From positions 62,001 to 126,000 of the forward strand of contig CAVSCE010000009.1 in assembly GCA_963726375.1 (NCBI GenBank): a stretch of DNA of 64,000 nt, written 5' to 3'. Below the pieces are notes generated by a model. It saw only the letters and a program-made list of their open reading frames with translations. It was not told where the DNA came from and made no database searches. Position numbers and translations under genes: made by a program. Below are positions 21,993 to 31,742 of the stretch, piece after piece. Origin of the DNA: UTCFX2 sp963726375. GTDB taxonomy: Bacteria; Chloroflexota; Anaerolineae; Anaerolineales; UBA4823. Within the stretch, counting starts at the first letter, position 1. The number at the start of each line of letters is the position of its first letter.

Positions 21993-23011
21993 ATGATGAA
22001 AATCTTAATCATCGGCGGTACTGGTCAGATCAGCCGCCATATCTCCAGGTTTTTTCTCGAGGCAGGAGCGGAATTGACGCTGTTTCACCGCGGCAAAACC
22101 CGCCTGCCGTCCCTGGCCGGGTGCGACGTGATTCTTGGCGATCGGAACGATTTTGCGACGCTTCGAGCAGCCAGATGGCGGAGGCCGGGAAATTCGATTG
22201 CGTCATCGATATGGTCTGTTTTACTCCAGAGCAGGCCGAAAGCCTGGTTCGGGCTTTGAAGGTCGGATCGGGCAGCTGATCTTCTGCTCCAGCGCGGCCG
22301 TCTACCAGCGTCCTGCCAGCCGGTATCCGGTTACAGAATCCGAGCCTCTGATCCCAACCAGCGAGTACGGGCGGAACAAAGCCCGCTGCGAGCAGAACCT
22401 GATGGCTGCCCACGAGCGGAAAGCGTTCAACCTGACGATCCTCCGACCGGCGAATACCTATGGACCGGGAGGCGATCTGATCTACACGCTGGGGTGGGGA
22501 AACGGGTTCCTGGACCGGATTCGAAAGGGAAAAGCGCTGGTTTCGCCCGGCGACGGCTCGGCGCTGCGGGCGCACTGCCATGCGGAGGATGTGGCCCGGG
22601 CGTTTGTATCCGCCGCCGGGCAGCCCCATCGCTTTCGGAAAGCTCTATCACGTCACGGGAGAGGAGTGGCTGACCTGGGACCGATATTTCGAGCTGATCG
22701 CCGGTGCGCTGGGGATGCCACTGCCGAGGCTGGTCCATATTCCCTGTGAAACTGCTGTACACCGATGGCACCCAGACCGGTTGGCAGATGTGATCGAAAA
22801 CTACCGCTTCAACAACATTTTCGACAATCAGGCTGCCCGGCAGAGACCTGGATTTCCGATATACCATTCCATTTTCGGATGGAGTGGCGAGACGATCGCC
22901 TGGCTGGATGAGCATAAGCGTATCAAGGACAGCGATCTGGAGCCGCTGGATGACGCCGTGATCGCAGCCTGGGATCGCTGCCAGGCAAAAGTGAGCTTAT
23001 CCCTGATGTAA
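21993..23011 (+). CDS. NAD-dependent epimerase/dehydratase (extended SDR), frameshifted
   Basis: Extended short-chain dehydrogenase with the nucleotide motif ILIIGGTGQISRHI at the N-terminus, FCSSAAVYQ (catalytic Ser region), YGRNKARCE (YxxxK) and RPANTYGPG. About 339 codons. Breaks near 22,165, 22,260 and 22,620. Similar proteins modify nucleotide sugars, though many in this subfamily are of unknown substrate. It ends head-to-head with the aminotransferase gene on the other strand, and the tails may overlap slightly. Confidence 0.82.
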
Positions 23012-24246
23012 AGCAAATCCTGGTGATATTCGGAGATTTTATTCACGGCCGCGACGATATCCAGCATATCGCTTATCGCAGCCGAGCAGGAGCGGCTGCG
23101 ACAGCCAGACGGCTTCCTGGCAGGAGTGCTCGGAAACCGGGCATGTAACTTGCGCATAGTCAGGTAATTGGGATGTGTCAGTCAGGTAAGGGCCAAAGGC
23201 ACGGTTGAAGGAAGACCGGCTGGCGGTAAAGCGGGCGGTCATGCCTGCCCGAGCAGGGAATTCCTTCGGCGTTCAGCGCGGCGAGAAATTTCTCCCGCGG
23301 CAGTCCGCTGAAGAGGTCTGAATTGTAGCGGAAGATGTACAGGTGGTAGCCATGGCGGGTTTCGCCGAAGACCGCGCCCCAGCGGTCGAATGCCGGGGAT
23401 TTCTGCCAGCTCCGGTTCAGGAGCAATCCATTGGCTTCGCGCCGTTGCACCTGCTGCTCCAGCCGGTTGAACTGTGCGAGTCAGCAGGGCGGCCTGAAAT
23501 TCATTCATCCGGTAGTTGCCGCCGAGCAGCTGGTGTTCGTACCAGGCGCTTTCGGGAAATCGCCCGCAGGTGTGCAGCGCCCGGCAGGTGCGCTCGAGGC
23601 TGCTCGTCGGAGGTCAGGATGATGCCGCCTTCACCGCTGGTCAGGTTTTTGGAGGATTGGAACGAGAAAGTAGACATTTCTCCGATTGACCCGAGCCGTT
23701 TGCCTTTATATTCGGATCCGTGAGCATGTGCAGCATCTTCGATCACGGACCAGCCCGTAGCGTTTTGCAATCGCCATGATCTCATCCATCGCTGCGGCCT
23801 GCCCGGCGAAGTGGACGGGGATGATCGCCCTGGTGCGGGGGTGATGGCGGCTTCGATCGCGACAGGGTCCAGGCAGCCGCTTTCCGGATGGATATCGGCG
23901 AAGATGGGCACGGCGTTAACTTCCACCACCGAGCTGGCGCTGGAAAAGAAGGTGATGGGCGGTACGATGACTTCGTCACCGGGACGGATCCCGGCCGCAT
24001 GCAGCGCCAGGCGAATGGCCACCGAGCCATTCGAACACGCCAATTCCGAAGCGCGCCCCCTGGTAGTCGGGCAAATCGCTGCTCGAACGCTCAGTGAGAT
24101 GGCCCTGGTGCCGGCCCCATCTGCCACTGTGCAGAGACATCCAGGAGGGCCTTTTCATCGGTCTGGTCAGAAATGGGCCAGCCGGGCAAAGGCCTGGTTC
24201 GGACAGGTATTCCACCAAGTATTGCAAGTGAGGAAGTTTGGCTCAT
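23012..24246 (-). CDS. DegT/DnrJ/EryC1-family PLP-dependent sugar aminotransferase, frameshifted
   Basis: PLP enzyme transferring an amino group to a keto-sugar or keto-cyclitol. Seen in order: ACSNGSVAIRLALHAAGI, GDEVIVPPITF, VIEDAAHAHGSEYKGKRLG (PLP-ring Asp) and FSFQSSKNLTSGEGG with the Schiff-base Lys. About 410 codons. Breaks near 24,130, 23,850, 23,580, 23,500, 23,250 and close to the 3' end; the end coordinate is therefore approximate. Start 24,246 (MSQTSSLAILGG) is only about 8 nt after a predicted -10 box, so the message may be almost leaderless. Confidence 0.8.
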
Positions 24247-24253
24247 AAAGCAA

Positions 24254-24282
24254 ATACTATTGGAAGAAGGGAAGTTTGTCAA
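24254..24282 (-). promoter_or_regulatory. Promoter candidate for the aminotransferase gene
   Basis: Minus strand TTGACA (24,282-24,277), 17-nt spacer, TAGTAT (24,259-24,254). The ATG of the aminotransferase lies at 24,246, so transcription should start within a few bases of it. Confidence 0.55.
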
Positions 24283-24340
24283 GAAATATTATGACCGGTT
24301 GGCGAGGCAGATTAACCAGAAGTTATAGAAGGAGATGAGC

Positions 24341-25186
24341 ATGATCGATTATTACGCCATCCGGGCTGAGGATTTCCACGCACAGCCCGTACAAGTTCAA
24401 CCTGCTCGGGACCCATGCGGATCTGTGCAACCTTTTTGCCCGAGAAGCGGTTGACCTGATCAAGGCCAATGCTGCCCGGGGCGAGATGACGAAGCTGATC
24501 CTGCCGATTGGCCCGCTGGATTACGGGGCCTTTGCGGAGCTGTGCAACCGGGAACGGGTGAGCTGCGAAGTCCCTGGTCGTGTTTTCGATGGATGAATAT
24601 GCTAACGCCGATGGGAAGGCGGTTTCGATCAACCACCCGCTCAGCTTCCGGGCTTTTTACCAGAATAATTTGCTGGATGCGCTGGACCCAAAGTACAGGC
24701 TCCCGCCCGACCAGCTGATCCTGCCCGACCCTGCCAATCTGGACGTGGTCCGAGAGAAACTTGCGATACGATTCTCGCCGATCGACGTATGCTACGGTGG
24801 GTTTGGGATCAATGGTCACATTGCTTTTAACAGCCCGCCGTTGGAAGAAACTGATCTGGAGACGTTTCGCAACACCACCGTGCGCATCGTTCAGCCCGCG
24901 CGAAGGAGACGTGGTTCAGATGGCGATGGGCGGGACCGCCGGTAACCTGGAGATCATCCCTCCCAAGGCGGCCACCCTGGGGATGAAAGAGCTGCTCGGC
25001 GCCCGCCGCCTGCACCTGACCTTCATGCGCTCCTGGCACACGGGTGTGCTGCGCCGCGGGCTTTTCGGACCGATCACGCCTTCTTTCCCAGGGTCGCTGG
25101 TCCAGCTGCATCCCAATGTGACAGTATCGATCACCGAGGTCGCCGCACAGGTGCCGCCGCTGAGCCTGCTGCAGAACCCTGATTGA
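24341..25186 (+). CDS. NagB-like glucosamine-6-phosphate deaminase/isomerase, copy 2, frameshifted
   Basis: Second NagB-type protein, about 282 codons. FSMDEY retains the catalytic Asp72 equivalent, and CYGGFGINGHIAFNSPP retains His143. The Asp141 position is Asn and the Glu148 position is Ser, so the catalytic relay of true glucosamine-6-phosphate deaminase is incomplete. The protein differs clearly from copy 1 and is not a recent duplicate. Ribosome site AGAAGGAGATGAGC precedes the ATG. Breaks near 24,380, 24,565 and 24,900. It may isomerise or deaminate another sugar phosphate. Confidence 0.8.
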
Positions 25187-25310
25187 CGAACGAAAACATC
25201 TTACACGAATTTCTTTGCAGGCTCGACTTCTGTCGTTTTCAGGGAAATATTGACTGAGGTCGTACCCACGAATTGAAGGAAATTTATTCAAGAATTGAAG
25301 AGGACAATAT

Positions 25311-26703
25311 TTGTCCATCCATTCACTTCAAACTCGACCGAATATCCTGATCGTCTATTCCGACCAGCTGCGGGCAGATGCGATGAGCTGCGCTGGCAAC
25401 CCGTGTATCAAGACACCGCAGATGGACAGGATCGCAAACGAAGGCGTGCGGTTTGGAGAAGCTTTCACATCTTTTCCATTGTGCGCCCCATTTCGTGCTT
25501 CGCTGCTGACCGGGAAGTACGCCCACTCCAACGGGATGTATGCCAACCACTACCGAATCCCGTTGGGCCAGGCTTTCCTGGCGGAGATCCTGCGAGAGGC
25601 GGGTTATCAAACCGGCTACTTTGGAAAATGGCACCTGGACGGCGGAGCGAAGTTTGGATTCGTGCCTCCGGGCGAGCGGCGGCTTGGATTTGAAACTTTT
25701 GTCGGTTTCAACCGCGGCCACGATTACTTCGGCTCGATTTATTACCGCGACACCCCTCAGCCCTACACCAGCCGCAGGTTCGAGCCGGACTACCAGACCG
25801 AGCACCTGATCGAATTCATGGAACAAGCGTGGCGCCAGCGCCCGGACCGTCCGTTTTTCGCGGAGATCAGCTATGGGCCGCCGCATCCGCCTCTGACTGC
25901 GCCAGCGCATTTCCTGAATTTGTACTCTCCGGAAAGAAGTGCCCATCCGGTCTTCCACCCCTGACGACAAAGCCTGGCAGGCAGACGCCCGGGAATTCCT
26001 GGGGCGCTATTACGGACTGGTGGCTGCAATCGACCACAACCTGGGCCGGCTGCTGGACTGGCTCGACCTAAATCGCCTGGCAGAAGACACACTGGTGATC
26101 TTCCTGAGCGACCACGGCGAGATGGCTGGCGAACACGGACTTTATGGAAAGAAGACCTACTACCGGAGTTCCATGCAGGTACCGATGATCATCCGCTATC
26201 CGAGGCGGTTTCCGTCCGGGGAGGGAAGTTAGGGAGCTGATGGACCCTTCGGTGGACACGCTGCCCACCCTGCTAGAGCTGCTTGGGATTCCAATCCCGT
26301 CGGCTGTGCAGGGGAAATCGTTCTTGCCCTTGCTGGAAGGGAAAGACGAACCCATCCGTAGGCACATCTATTATGAAATCCTGAAGGAGCTGGAAGGGGA
26401 AGAGCGCTTTCCTGTGTCGGACGCGGGATTCGCACTAAAGAATGGCTTTATGTCCGCACTGAGGTGGGTCCTAAGGCGCTTTTTGACTTGAAGAATGACC
26501 CTGATGAGATGACGAACCTGATCGGCGAGCCGGAATTCCAGAATATTCAAGCCGGACTGGATGCGCTCCTTCAAGAGCAGATGATCGCCCTGGAGGACGA
26601 TTGGGACAAGGAAGCGGTCTACCCTCCCGCCGATTTCGACACCCACAGCGAGGGCATTCTTGTTGCGCAGCGGCTGCGCGAGATCGCGATCCTTGAGGAT
26701 TAG
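25311..26703 (+). CDS. Sulfatase (formylglycine type), frameshifted
   Basis: Alkaline-phosphatase superfamily sulfatase removing O-sulfate from a sugar or small ester. The maturation motif CAPFRASLLTGK fits C-x-P-x-R, in which Cys becomes formylglycine. Metal site residues are in ILIVYSDQLRAD at the N-terminus and FLSDHGEMAGEHG; GKWHLDGG gives the Lys/His of the active site. No signal peptide is seen, so it may be cytoplasmic. About 464 codons. A TTG start at 25,311 follows GAAGAGG. Breaks near 25,930, 26,230 and 26,455. It ends just before a shared terminator. Confidence 0.87.
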
Positions 26704-26737
26704 CCAGTGTAAATCCTGAGGTCAAAAGGATCCAACC

Positions 26738-26771
26738 AGGACCTGGCGTTCTAGCTTCTCCGCCAGGTCCT
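26738..26771. terminator. Bidirectional terminator between the sulfatase and larA genes
   Basis: Perfect 11-bp arms AGGACCTGGCG / CGCCAGGTCCT with a 12-nt loop, between convergent stops at 26,703 (plus) and 26,778 (minus). A T-rich stretch (TATTGTTTTA) follows on the plus strand. Confidence 0.85.
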
Positions 26772-26777
26772 ATTGTT

Positions 26778-28235
26778 TTATATCGTTGGGGTGGGGTCGT
26801 TTTCCATCATTAAATGCACCGCTGCGGTCTTGAACGTGCGCGGCAGAGCCAGGATGTGCGGGTCAGGGCCGACATATTTCGCAGCGTCGAGGAGCGCTTC
26901 CTCGAAAGTCGCGCGGGTCTTCATCCCCATCGCCCGGGCATAGCCCGGCTGCGTGGGCTCCGACGATATAGACGGCCGCAGCTTGCTTCTCGGCGATATG
27001 ACCGCAGGAGATCATCGAGAAGGCATGGTAAGGGTGGTAGCCGTAGCGGAAGCGGTAGCGGCGGATGTATTCCTCGTTATGGCAGAAATATTCCCCGATA
27101 CTTTTCCAGCGTCCGGCAGTGTGTTGTGGTAATGGGTCTGGAACAGCTCATAGAGCTCGCGATAGGAAGGAAATTCCTCGTCGTTGAAATAGCCGTTGCA
27201 GATGAGAGGCGCAGATGACCACAAAGCGGTCGCTCAGGATTCGACGGTGGCGGATGATATTTGCGGCGATCGCCTGCTGGATCAGGATCGGGTTGGTGCC
27301 GTGGCCATTCCCATAATGAAACTCCTGCGGCATCCCAAAGACCATCACGTCAAATTTTGCTTCGCCCAGGGGACGATAGGTCCGCTGGTTGGCGACCTCC
27401 CACGAACAGCGGCTGGATTTCCTTGCCGTAGCCGGAGAAAATCGCGATCTGCCGCATGGCCGTGTCGAGCACGGCGTCGCACATGAAGAACTGCTGGCCC
27501 ATCTGCTTTTCCATGTGCTGGCCGATGGCGTCCAACTTCTTGTGCATCAGGCTGTGGGTCGAGACGGGCGTGAAATCTGGGCGGTGCATCACCGCCGGGA
27601 TGTGGTGTGCGGCGATGGAGCGCCAGTGGGTGATCCCGGTGGCGGCCATCTTGTAGCCGCCGCTGTACCCGCCGTACGGATTGCCAAGCACATGCCCGAT
27701 CAGGATCGGCAGGTCCGAATCAAAGACTTTGCGGTTCATGATCACCGGGTCGCCCAGCTCGTCATATCCCAGGTCGACCAGGTTCTCCCAGTCTTCGAAG
27801 TCGTGGTTGATGATCTGGTGGGTCGGGGCAAACTGGTTGTAAACCTGCGTCGCCCAGCATGCCGCCGGATCTCATCCGGCGTATTCTTCCGGTGCAGCCC
27901 GTTGGAGCAGATCAGCGTGATGTCTTCTTTTCAACGCCGGCCTTCAGGCATTCTTCGATCAGGATCGGGATGGAGGTCTTGCGGTGGAGCCATCCTGAAA
28001 TCCGCCCTTGACCTTGTCCGGGAAGCTGATGGTCACTTTTGCTCCTGGACCGACCAGCTCGCGGATGGGAGGCATGCCCATGGGATTCAGGATCGATTGG
28101 CGGGTGGCCGCTTCGACGTCTTCGGCAGAAAAGGGGGATCGGGGACGCGTCTCGCCGGGAATAAAAACTCGGCCGTATCTCGGCAGTTCGACATCCATCA
28201 GTCCCCTGCCCGTATTCGAGCGGTAACGTTTTCAT
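26778..28235 (-). CDS. larA: LarA-like nickel-dependent lactate/hydroxyacid racemase, frameshifted
   Basis: Member of the LarA (DUF2088) family that racemises lactate or related 2-hydroxy acids using a nickel-pincer nucleotide. Visible parts are the N-terminal domain (VELPRYGRVFIPGETRP) and the central GYSGGYKMAATGITHWRS with the probable cofactor-linked Lys, followed by HHIPAVMHRP with His ligands. About 486 codons, somewhat longer than the 425 of characterised LarA. Breaks near 28,205, 27,990, 27,850, 27,770, 27,390, 27,210 and 27,100. It starts 2 nt after the triosephosphate isomerase stop, with GAGGAGC as ribosome site. The cofactor genes larB, larC and larE are not in the window. Confidence 0.8.
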
Positions 28236-28237
28236 GA

Positions 28238-29177
28238 TCAGCTCCTCTGCTGCCAGAAATTCGGTCGATGATCCTGCTCAGGTCATGGACATCAAAGCCG
28301 ATCTCGCCGGTAAAGCGGGTCAGAGCGACCAGCCCGCCGCCGATGGTCGAAATCCCGGCGATCATCGCGGCGTTTTCTTCCTTCAGGCCGCCGCCGTAGA
28401 TCACCGACCGGGTCGAAGCCCGAGACTTCTACAGCACGACTTGCTTGATCATAGCGGAGACAAAGGCGATGTATTCCGTGCCTGGGGGCATCTTTCCCGG
28501 CCCGATCGCCCAGATCGGCTCGTATCCGATCACGATCGCCTTTGGCAAGTATCTCTGGATCGATCTGCAGGTTGGCGAGGAGCTGTTTCTCGGAGCACCG
28601 CCTGGATGCGCGGCTTCTGCTCGCTGAAGCTGCCTTCCCCGCGCTCTGCGGCGGTCTCTCCGACGCAAAGGAGCACATTCAACCCTGCTCTGAGGCGCAT
28701 TGGACTTCATCGCGAACCAGGTGGTTGACGGCATCCTGGGCCCGGGACATGAAGCCAGGTCCGGCTTGACGCTGGGCTCGTAGGCTTCGATCACCTGAGC
28801 TTGCGCGGCGCTCCTCGGAATGCCCGATGATGCTCCAGCTGCAGCCGAGCGGCAGCGGCTGCCTTGGCCGGCAGGCTGCTGGTAAAAGCGCCAAAGTTTT
28901 TACCGCGCTCGATATCCAGCCAATGGACTCCCTGGCAGCCGATCGAGATCGTGCGGGTTTCTCTTGAGGGATGCGCTTCCAGGACTTGCTGGGCGGTAGA
29001 AACCAAACCTTCTGGCAGCAGAAAAACCAGCCGGGACTAGGCAGCTTCCCCAGACCCGAGGTCGATTCCCGTTTGGATCACTGTGCTGATCCATTCCTGT
29101 GGATCTTTGACCGGGCAAAGACCTCCAGACCTTCGGGGGACTTCGAACCGCTTCAGGTTCACAAAGAACTCAGCCAT
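28238..29177 (-). CDS. tpiA: Triosephosphate isomerase, long variant, frameshifted
   Basis: Interconverts dihydroxyacetone phosphate and glyceraldehyde 3-phosphate. The catalytic Glu loop is seen as VIGYEPIWAIGPGK (near 28,500) and the His region as WSIIGHSEERR (near 28,830). The C-terminus has VIYGGGLKEENAA and LTRFTGEIGFDV. At about 313 codons it is longer than the usual 250, with an N-terminal stretch FFVNLKRFEVPRRSGGLCP in place of the common KMN start. Breaks near 29,030, 28,900, 28,770, 28,640, 28,410 and 28,260. Coupled to larA downstream. It would complete the NagB-PFK-aldolase route. Confidence 0.82.
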
Positions 29178-29410
29178 AAGGACAGCTCCTCTACGATTAA
29201 TTTACTGCAATTGGATTGAAATTTAAAGCCGTTCGAGCGTGGGAAGCAGTGTCAGGTGTTTCCAACACGTTCCATGCCAGAACGAAGGTCAGACAGCGGA
29301 TCATCAGGGGGAATTATACTCAACTTTGCTCAGAGAAGACGCTGAATGCGAGGCTCGCAGCAGCGGCGGTCGGCAATAACCTGGTTCTTAATCCAGGGAT
29401 GCAGATCATA

Positions 29411-29441
29411 CGCAAAAACGCCGTGGGCTTTAATCCACGGC
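29411..29441 (-). terminator. Intrinsic terminator after the TorD-like gene
   Basis: Minus strand GCCGTGG - 8-nt loop - CCACGGC followed by GTTTTT, 100 nt past the stop at 29,541. The remaining part of 29,178-29,540 holds no recognisable gene. Confidence 0.7.
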
Positions 29442-29540
29442 ATTTGGATTATGCGGCATTTTTTTTGGTTCCCCTGTCAGGCTGCCATTTATTCCGGGAG
29501 CGCCGACCAGCAAACAGAAGGAGCTTCTGAGATCTCAGAT

Positions 29541-30257
29541 TCAGACCAGCCCGACCAGCTGGTCTAATTGTCCCTTTTGAGCGGAGAGATATGCGTCCAC
29601 CATTTTCATGTGGCCGCGATAAAAGTCGGTTTCAGAAACCTCAAAAGCTTTGGCGATGAACAGCGGCGCCCAGCTGCCCAGGTGCTGATTCAGAAATTCA
29701 TGCTGGGCTGTGAGAAGGGCTTGAGCGGTTTCTTCGTCTCCGGCTTTCCAGGCCAAAGCCTCGCGAAGAGCCAGCTCGCGGATGAACTCCATCTCCAATC
29801 CGATGTAATCGACCCGCTCTTTTGCGTCTGCAGATGGCTCAAGTCCGGCCTCTCGATATTTCCCGGCGACGGCCTGGAGCGCCTCAAACCCTTTAAAGGT
29901 CTTGCTCCAAACCATTTCATACGGAGGCGGTGGGCCATAGCCCTGCGCGACCCCGCGATAAAGCCGGGTCCGATCGACGCCCAGGATTTCCGACAATTTC
30001 GCCACATCCAGGTCGCGGTGATCTTCCAGGAAGCGGACCATCAACCCTGCTCCTTCGGAGATTTCAGGCTCGACCTGATCATCCTGCACCAGCGCCTGCA
30101 ATGCCGCGAGCACCTCGCCATCGTAAAGCTTCCGAACAAATCCGACATCCGGGATTGTTGAAAAATGCAGGTTCAGAAATGAGTAAAAATCAGCCCTTGC
30201 CTGGGCGATCTCAGCCATATCCCGCTGAGTGAGTTCGGCATCGTCTTGATCTTGCAT
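29541..30257 (-). CDS. TorD/DmsD-type chaperone for a Tat-exported molybdoenzyme
   Basis: 238-residue all-helical protein of the TorD family (redox enzyme maturation proteins). It binds the twin-arginine signal of a molybdopterin enzyme and holds it for cofactor insertion. Seen are the N-terminal ARADFYSFLNLHFSTIP, a central YGPPPPYEMVWSK, and a later segment EFIRELALREALAW. The reading frame is intact. The nearest fitting client is the Tat-signal molybdoenzyme at 53.2-56.1 kb, so it is likely its dedicated chaperone although encoded 23 kb away. Confidence 0.85.
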   Translation of the reverse strand: MQDQDDAELTQRDMAEIAQARADFYSFLNLHFSTIPDVGFVRKLYDGEVLAALQALVQDDQVEPEISEGAGLMVRFLEDHRDLDVAKLSEILGVDRTRLYRGVAQGYGPPPPYEMVWSKTFKGFEALQAVAGKYREAGLEPSADAKERVDYIGLEMEFIRELALREALAWKAGDEETAQALLTAQHEFLNQHLGSWAPLFIAKAFEVSETDFYRGHMKMVDAYLSAQKGQLDQLVGLV

Positions 30258-30342
30258 TAATAAATCCTTCTTATGCTCAATATGAACGTTATTTTACCCT
30301 TGAAAACTGCCTGTTTCTTTGATCTTCCAACCTGGATCGCGA

Positions 30343-30376
30343 GGGGCCTGCCAGGTGATTATTCCTGGCAGGTCCC
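30343..30376. other. Stem-loop in the 30,258-30,510 intergenic stretch
   Basis: Arms GGGGCCTGCCAGG / CCTGGCAGGTCCC (13 bp with one G-U pair) around an 8-nt loop. It lies downstream of the degenerate receiver-like gene and upstream of the TorD gene on the minus strand, so it may end the former or sit in the leader of the latter. No other feature is seen in this stretch. Confidence 0.45.
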
Positions 30377-30510
30377 GCTCCGATTTAGGGCTTGTGAGCT
30401 GTTCCTGGGGTTTCTTGGGGTGGAGAATATTTTGGCCGAGCAGGAAAAGCAGGAACCGGAGGTTTCCCCTTTGCTCTTATACCTCAATAAATCCACAAAT
30501 CTTCGATTTG

Positions 30511-30899
30511 TTAAAGCTGTTTGGGATTCGTGCCGATCGCCTCGACCAGATCGGATAAGTTTCCGATCGTCGTTCCCCGCGCATCGTTACAGGACGATCT
30601 CATTTTGCTGAGGGTTTTTCAACCACGAATCACCGCGCTTTAGTCAATGCCGCGCGCTTCATGGATGATGGCTTCAAACAACGTGGGTGTGATGGTTTCG
30701 TCGATGATGATCGTCTCGGGTTGAATTTCTGGAATACTGGACAGAGCGGCATCCGGCTCAAGCTCAACACAATCGGACCCTAAAGGCATCACCGCTTGAT
30801 GGATGACTTCCTTAACAGAGGATTGGCGCTGATAGTTAAAACCACAACCAGTGACTCCAGGTTAGCTGAGACACCCACCCGACTAATTTACTTTACCAT
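30511..30899 (-). pseudogene. Receiver-like small protein, degenerate or heavily frameshifted
   Basis: Three frames join into one receiver-like pattern: ESLVVVLTISANPLLRQSSV (first strand and helix), then PEIQPETIIIDETITPTLFE (phospho-site strand region), then GDSWLKNPQQNEIVL and IGNLSDLVEAIGTNPKQL ending at 30,511. The position of the phospho-acceptor Asp is occupied within IIIDE. Breaks near 30,820, 30,640 and 30,590, and a stop directly after the first three codons. It lies beyond the terminator of the two-component operon. It may be a real small receiver-domain protein spoiled by indels, or a decayed one. Confidence 0.45.
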
Positions 30900-30956
30900 C
30901 GTACGCAGGTTAACTGCCAACCCCCTCAGTACACGAAAGAGCATTCATCCTGATAT

Positions 30957-30994
30957 AAAAAAAAACCGATTGGATACCCTGCGGTACCCAATCG
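30957..30994 (-). terminator. Strong intrinsic terminator of the two-component operon
   Basis: Minus strand arms CGATTGG / CCAATCG extended by GTACC / GGTAT, followed by nine T's (30,965-30,957). Located 98 nt past the response-regulator stop. Confidence 0.88.
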
Positions 30995-31091
30995 AGCCAT
31001 CCTGGTTTCTGGATCCCCTTGTTGATCAATCCATCATCACGAAAAAGCAGCGAAAGCAGCAATTCTGGTTTTCTCTAACTGCTCGCTGGTT

Positions 31092-31742
31092 TCAATCTAC
31101 AAGCCCTTCCCGCACGGCATAAACCGCCGCCTCTACGCGATTATTCAAATGCAGCTTATCGAGGATATTGCGCAGGTGTTTCTTGACCGTGTTCTCACTC
31201 AAGAAGATTTTCTCTGCGATCTCGTTGTTCGATAAGCCCTGGACGATCAACTCCAACACCGTCCGCTCACGCTCGGTCAAAGACTCGCGATATTCGCTTC
31301 CGGGCTGTGCTTTCCCACCGGGACGATTAAATTCTTCCAGGACTTTTGTCGCCATCAAGCCGGAAAGAGGCGTCTCGCCGTGAAGCATCCGGCGGAGCTC
31401 ATCATGCAACCGTTTGGAGGGAGTGTCTTTTAAGATATAGCCCTGCGCGCCGAATTGGATGGCTTTGAACAGGTTCTCCTCTTCTTCCGACATGGTCAGC
31501 ATCACGACTCGGATGGAAGGAAGCTCTCGGCTGATCCGGCGGGTCGCTTCGATCCCATCCATCACCGGCATGTTGATGTCCATCAGGACGATATCCGGGA
31601 GCAGATCGTGAGCCAAAGCCAGTGCGTCGCGGCCATTGGAAGCCTCACCGCAAACTTCAAAATCGTCCCAGTGGTCGATGATGCCGTGCATTCCTTCGCG
31701 GAACAGGATATGGTCGTCGACAATCAAAATAGTATTCATCAT
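31092..31742 (-). CDS. NarL/LuxR-family response regulator
   Basis: 216 residues, intact. Receiver domain with acidic pair DD (residues 9-10), phospho-acceptor Asp55 in IVLMDINMP and Lys in YILKDTP; C-terminal LuxR HTH (ERTVLELIVQGLSNNEIAEK and NTVKKHLRNIL). Its ATG overlaps the sensor kinase stop (ATGA), so the two are co-translated. It presumably activates or represses genes in response to the heme-motif sensor. Candidate targets nearby are the molybdate import operon and the molybdoenzyme, but this is inference from linkage. Confidence 0.95.
   Translation of the reverse strand: MMNTILIVDDHILFREGMHGIIDHWDDFEVCGEASNGRDALALAHDLLPDIVLMDINMPVMDGIEATRRISRELPSIRVVMLTMSEEEENLFKAIQFGAQGYILKDTPSKRLHDELRRMLHGETPLSGLMATKVLEEFNRPGGKAQPGSEYRESLTERERTVLELIVQGLSNNEIAEKIFLSENTVKKHLRNILDKLHLNNRVEAAVYAVREGLVD

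Noticed and set aside
26814..28237. Long plus-strand frames opposite larA
   Set aside because: They are shadows of the larA gene; the conserved LarA motifs are all on the minus strand.
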